Shown: in pieces, positions 60,965-64,000 of the stretch
Layout: the number at the start of each line of letters is the position of its first letter
Position numbering within the stretch: position 1 is the first letter of the stretch
Origin: LMDS01 sp039930465
GTDB taxonomy: Bacteria; Pseudomonadota; Gammaproteobacteria; Burkholderiales; Burkholderiaceae_C
Direction of reading: 5' to 3'
DNA length: 64,000 bases
NCBI GenBank assembly: GCA_039930465.1
Contig: JBDTTU010000001.1
Coordinates: forward strand, 69,191 to 133,190
Translations under genes and position numbers: made by a program
Notes under the pieces: generated by a model
Database searches by the model: none
The model's input: only the letters and a program-made list of their open reading frames with translations
What the model was told of the DNA's origin: nothing

Positions 60965-61732
60965 CTACCCGCGAGCGTGTGTCACACCGCCGTCCACCAC
61001 CAGCGTCGAGCCCATCACGTAGTCACCCGCCCGCGAGGCGAGGTAGATCGCAGCACCCGCCATGTCGTCGTCGCGGCCGATGCGCCCGGCCGGGATGTGC
61101 TTGGCCGTCTCTTCGGCGTGGTCACGCGCCACGCGGTTCATGTCAGAGGCAAACGCGCCCGGTGCGATCGCTGTGACCACGATGTTGTCTTGCGCGAGAC
61201 GCAGTGCCATGCGGCGGGTCAGCTGGATCAGCCCGGCCTTGCTGGCGGCGTAGGCATAGGTTTCCTTCGGGTTGACCGAAATGCCGTCGATCGAGGCGAT
61301 GTTGATCACCTTGGCGGGCTGCTTCTTCGCCGCGGCACGCAGCGGTGCGATCAGCGCCTGAGTCGGGAAAAACGGTGCCTTCAGGTTCAGATCGACGACC
61401 TTGTCCCAGCCCTTTTCGGGAAAGGTGTCGAAGGTCTCGCCCCAGGCCGCGCCGGCGTTGTTGACGAGGATGTCGAGCGAACCCTCGCGCGCCGTGAAGG
61501 CCGCGACCAGCGCGTTGATGCCTTCGACCGACGACACATCGGCCGGCAGCGAGATGCAGTTGCCATGGGCCGACAGTTCTTTGGCCGTGGCATCGCAGTC
61601 GGCCGCCTTGCGCGACGAGATGTAGACCTTGGCGCCCTGCGCCAGAAAGCCCGCCGCGATCATGCGGCCGATGCCGCGCGAGCCGCCGGTGACGAGGGCG
61701 GTGCGGCCCTGCAGTGTGAACAGATCGGTCAT
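60965..61732 (-). CDS. SDR family oxidoreductase (RhlG-like)
   Basis: A 255-residue NADP(H)-dependent short-chain dehydrogenase with the cofactor motif TGGSRGIG, NNAG, the catalytic Ser in INIASIDGIS, and YAASK, ending in LVVDGGVTHAR. The spacing and SSRK after the second strand resemble RhlG-type beta-ketoacyl reductases. The substrate is not predictable. It lies alone between the toxin-antitoxin pair and cca on the minus strand. Confidence 0.88.
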   Translation of the reverse strand: MTDLFTLQGRTALVTGGSRGIGRMIAAGFLAQGAKVYISSRKAADCDATAKELSAHGNCISLPADVSSVEGINALVAAFTAREGSLDILVNNAGAAWGETFDTFPEKGWDKVVDLNLKAPFFPTQALIAPLRAAAKKQPAKVINIASIDGISVNPKETYAYAASKAGLIQLTRRMALRLAQDNIVVTAIAPGAFASDMNRVARDHAEETAKHIPAGRIGRDDDMAGAAIYLASRAGDYVMGSTLVVDGGVTHARG

Positions 61733-61862
61733 GGTGCTTGCCTCTTGCAGTGTGGTGGGTGCGCGCCGGAACGGCGGAAAAAGATTGTGGCGGGTGCTCG
61801 GCCTCGTGCGCTGTCACCAGCGCGTCGTGGGCGCGCGCCGACCGGGCTTGCCGCGCCGGGCT

Positions 61863-63098
61863 TCAGCCCGCCGGGCCGGCGAGCCCCGCCGATACCGCAG
61901 CAGCGCGCGCCACGTGGATCGCTTCGCCCAGTGCCGGGCCCTTGAGGCCACGCGCCGTTGCGGCACTGGCAACGCCGGCGGAGTCGATGGAGAGCGCCAG
62001 CGCCAGCACCCGCGCCAGCCGCGCGCGCTGCGGGTAGGGCGACGCTTCCAGCCCGCCGCGACCACGCGCGTCGCACTCGCAGGCGAGCAACGTGTCGGCG
62101 AAACGCTCGGGGCGGCGGAAGGCGTCGCAGCGCTCCAGCAAGCGCACCAGCGCGGCGGCGCCGAACTCGGCGCTGCGGTGGATGTTGCCGTGTTCGCGCG
62201 CTACCACTTCGGCCAGTTCGCGGCACGCCACCGGCACTTTGAGCCGCTCGCACAGCGCACGCACCAGGGCCACGCTGCGCTGCTCGTGGCCGAGGTGGCG
62301 CGGCAGCACGTCGGCCGGCGTGGTGCCCTTGCCCAGGTCGTGGCCCAGGCAGGCGAAGCGCACGGACAGGTTCGTTTCCAGACGCGCCGACATGTCGAGC
62401 ACCATCATCAGGTGCACGCCGGTGTCGACCTCGGGGTGGTAGTCGGCACGTTGCGGCACGCCCCACAGGCGTTCGACCTCGGGCAGCAGGCGCGCGAGGG
62501 CGCCGCAGGCGCGCAATGTCTCGAACATGCGCGAAGGCCGCACTTCCATCAGCCCGCGCGAAAGTTCCTGCCACACGCGTTCGGGCACGAGCGCATCGAC
62601 CTCGCCGGCTTCGACCATCTGCTGCATCAGCGCGAGCGTTTCGGGCGCGACCGTGAACGTGTCGAAGCGCGCCGCGAAGCGCGCCACGCGCAGGATGCGC
62701 ACCGGGTCTTCGGCAAAGGCCGGTGATATGTGCCGCAGCACTTTCGCTTCGAGATCCTGCTTCCCGCCGTGCGGATCGATCAGGGCGCCGTGTTCGTCCT
62801 GCGCGATGGCGTTGATCGTCAGGTCGCGGCGCAGCAGGTCGTCTTCGAGCGTGACCGCCGGGTCGGCGTGCACTTCGAAGCCGCGGTAACCCGGCGCCGT
62901 CTTGCGCTCGGTGCGGGCGAGCGCGTGTTCCTCATGGGTTTGCGGGTGCAGGAACACCGGAAAGTCCTGCCCCACGGCGGTGTAGCCGGCGTCGAGCATG
63001 GCTTGTGGCGTGCTGCCGACGACGACCCAGTCTCGGTCGAGGCCGGGCCGCCCGAGCAAGGCATCGCGCACCGCACCGCCGACCAGATAACGTTTCAT
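61863..63098 (-). CDS. cca: multifunctional CCA-adding enzyme with HD domain
   Basis: Adds or repairs the CCA end of tRNAs. It has 411 residues: N-terminal nucleotidyltransferase domain (YLVGGAVRDALLGRPGLDRDWVVVG in two parts, with the catalytic Asp pair), the RRDLTINAIA block, EDPVRILRVARFAARF, and an HD domain (HLMMVLDMSARL, LGHDLGKGTTP) with phosphatase/phosphodiesterase activity in E. coli. The complete HD domain marks the long class II bacterial form. Confidence 0.96.
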   Translation of the reverse strand: MKRYLVGGAVRDALLGRPGLDRDWVVVGSTPQAMLDAGYTAVGQDFPVFLHPQTHEEHALARTERKTAPGYRGFEVHADPAVTLEDDLLRRDLTINAIAQDEHGALIDPHGGKQDLEAKVLRHISPAFAEDPVRILRVARFAARFDTFTVAPETLALMQQMVEAGEVDALVPERVWQELSRGLMEVRPSRMFETLRACGALARLLPEVERLWGVPQRADYHPEVDTGVHLMMVLDMSARLETNLSVRFACLGHDLGKGTTPADVLPRHLGHEQRSVALVRALCERLKVPVACRELAEVVAREHGNIHRSAEFGAAALVRLLERCDAFRRPERFADTLLACECDARGRGGLEASPYPQRARLARVLALALSIDSAGVASAATARGLKGPALGEAIHVARAAAVSAGLAGPAG

Positions 63099-63155
63099 GC
63101 CGGGCAGTTTAGGGCCGGCACGAACCCCTTCTTGGCGCGATCGAGCCCTCGCGCT

Positions 63156-63836
63156 TCAGGCCCTGGAGCGGTAGGGTTCTTCGAAGTCGAGGAAGTCGCG
63201 CTCGGCCAGCGCGTCACTGACCCATGCGGCCACGCCGGGCAATGCCGTCACGCGCTGCAGGTAGGCCGAGACGGCGGCCGGCACCGGCACACGGTAGGTG
63301 TTCAGGCGCATCACCACGGGCGCGAAAAAAGCGTCGGCGATGCCGAAGCTGCCGAACAGCATCGGCCCGCTGCTGGCTTCCAACAGCGCCGACCACATGC
63401 CAACGAGCCGGGCCAGATCGTCGCGCACGCCGGCCTGCTCGGCCAGCACACGCGTGCCGATTTCGGGCAGCGCCGCTTCGATGTTCATCGGGAAGTGGCT
63501 GCGCAGCGCACCGAAGCCGGAATGCATTTCGGCGCAGACGCTGCGCGCGCGGGCGCGCGCTTTCAGGTCTTGCGGCCAGAGTTGTTTGTCGGGGAAGCGT
63601 TCGGCCAGGTATTCGGCGATGGCCAGCGTGTCCCACACCGCCAGATCGCCGTCGACCAGCACCGGCACGCGCCCGGCCGGGCTGATGCGCGCGAGTTCGG
63701 TCTTGAATTTCGATTCCGGCGAAAACGCGTCGAAGCGCAGCTTGATTTCTTCGAACGGGATGCCGGCTTGCTTGAGCAGCACCCACGGCCGCATCGACCA
63801 CGACGAATAGTTCTTGTTGCCGATGTAGAGCTTCAT
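63156..63836 (-). CDS. glutathione S-transferase family protein
   Basis: A 226-residue cytosolic protein: N-terminal thioredoxin-like domain with YIGNKNYSSWSMRPWVLLKQ and SPAGRVPVLVDG, then WDTLAIAEYLAERFPD and an all-helical C-terminal domain with FGSFGIADAFFAPVV. This is the glutathione-binding pattern of a widespread proteobacterial GST; the substrate is unknown. It is about 60 bp upstream of cca and is transcribed in the same direction. Confidence 0.9.
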   Translation of the reverse strand: MKLYIGNKNYSSWSMRPWVLLKQAGIPFEEIKLRFDAFSPESKFKTELARISPAGRVPVLVDGDLAVWDTLAIAEYLAERFPDKQLWPQDLKARARARSVCAEMHSGFGALRSHFPMNIEAALPEIGTRVLAEQAGVRDDLARLVGMWSALLEASSGPMLFGSFGIADAFFAPVVMRLNTYRVPVPAAVSAYLQRVTALPGVAAWVSDALAERDFLDFEEPYRSRA

Positions 63837-64000
63837 GGCCGCGCCTCGTTCGAGTGAAGAGCGGGATGCTAACCGCGAGCCTGCGCGTCAGGCGTGACGA
63901 TTGCGCATGCGATTGATGCGTGCCGCGCGTGGGGCCCGGGTCACTGCTAGGAGCGTGGGCGGCAGAAGTTGCCGATCCTGCGCTGGTGGTCGACTGTGAC
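63837..64000. other. terminal intergenic segment, no gene assigned
   Basis: The last 164 bp hold no recognised gene. A GTG at 63920 opens a frame that runs to the window edge (27 codons) and could be the start of a gene, but it is too short to identify. This segment is also the promoter region of the glutathione S-transferase gene. Confidence 0.4.

Noticed and set aside
1..64000. tRNA, rRNA, CRISPR array or riboswitch
   Set aside because: I looked for T-loop patterns, long direct repeats with spacers and conserved leader structures on both strands by eye and found none that I could support.

Overview
The window is about 64 kb of GC-rich chromosomal DNA, densely packed with genes that often overlap by one to four bases. 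Gene order and protein sequences point to a betaproteobacterium of the order Burkholderiales (Rubrivivax/Methylibium/Leptothrix-like). Examples are the LysM-dprA-smg cluster facing def-fmt-htpX, the pgk-pyk-fba-purC-purE-purK-sua5 neighbourhood, and yajC-secD-secF. I see no rRNA, tRNA, CRISPR array, phage or plasmid replication genes. This is mostly core chromosome with a few accessory patches.

Layout. 0-6.1 kb: the 3' end of a four-carbon acid-sugar kinase gene, then glycogen genes glgB-pgm-glgA (no glgC here). 6.1-7.3 kb: a membrane metallophosphoesterase gene broken by one in-frame stop codon. 7.4-13.1 kb: the Sec accessory genes yajC-secD-secF and a large DUF1631 protein. 13.2-18.6 kb: smg, dprA and a LysM protein on the minus strand, facing def, fmt and htpX. 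18.7-21.2 kb: a small lipoprotein, a DUF2807 beta-rich exported protein, and the AzlCD amino-acid exporter. 21.3-34.3 kb: glycolysis and purine genes (pgk, pyk, ilvA-type deaminase, fba, purC, purE, purK, sua5), interrupted between purC and purE by a lower-GC TPR gene, an IS5-family insertion sequence and a thioredoxin-TPR gene. 34.3-37.4 kb: two paralogous SGNH lipoproteins around an OmpW protein. 37.4-43.8 kb: SemiSWEET, PBP4, tsaB-rimI-udg and a PAS-GGDEF-EAL protein. 43.8-50.2 kb: glmU, two lipoproteins, ttcA-folB-pteridine-reductase-like SDR, and a MidA-type methyltransferase. 50.3-54.4 kb: a lone molybdenum-hydroxylase large subunit followed by gamma-glutamyltransferase. 54.4-57.8 kb: a MerR regulator with an MFS exporter and two matching operator sites, and mtfA. 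58-63.8 kb: an AtuA-like protein, a RES/Xre toxin-antitoxin pair, an SDR, cca and a glutathione S-transferase.

How they work together. The housekeeping modules are glycogen synthesis, protein export, N-terminal formyl-methionine handling, lower glycolysis, purine synthesis, t6A tRNA modification (sua5, tsaB), s2C tRNA modification (ttcA) and cell-wall precursor and PBP4 metabolism. The best regulatory signals are two near-identical 17-bp palindromes inside 19-bp-spaced promoters upstream of merR and of the MFS gene, and a 14-bp TetR-type palindrome upstream of the GDSL-ompW unit whose regulator is not in the window.

I did not find a convincing wholly new multi-gene system. The most rewarding places for a second look are the TPR/IS patch inside the purine cluster, the orphan CoxL-like/GGT pair, the SGNH paralogue that has lost its GDSL serine, the MerR-MFS regulon and the toxin-antitoxin pair that overlaps the end of the AtuA-like gene.
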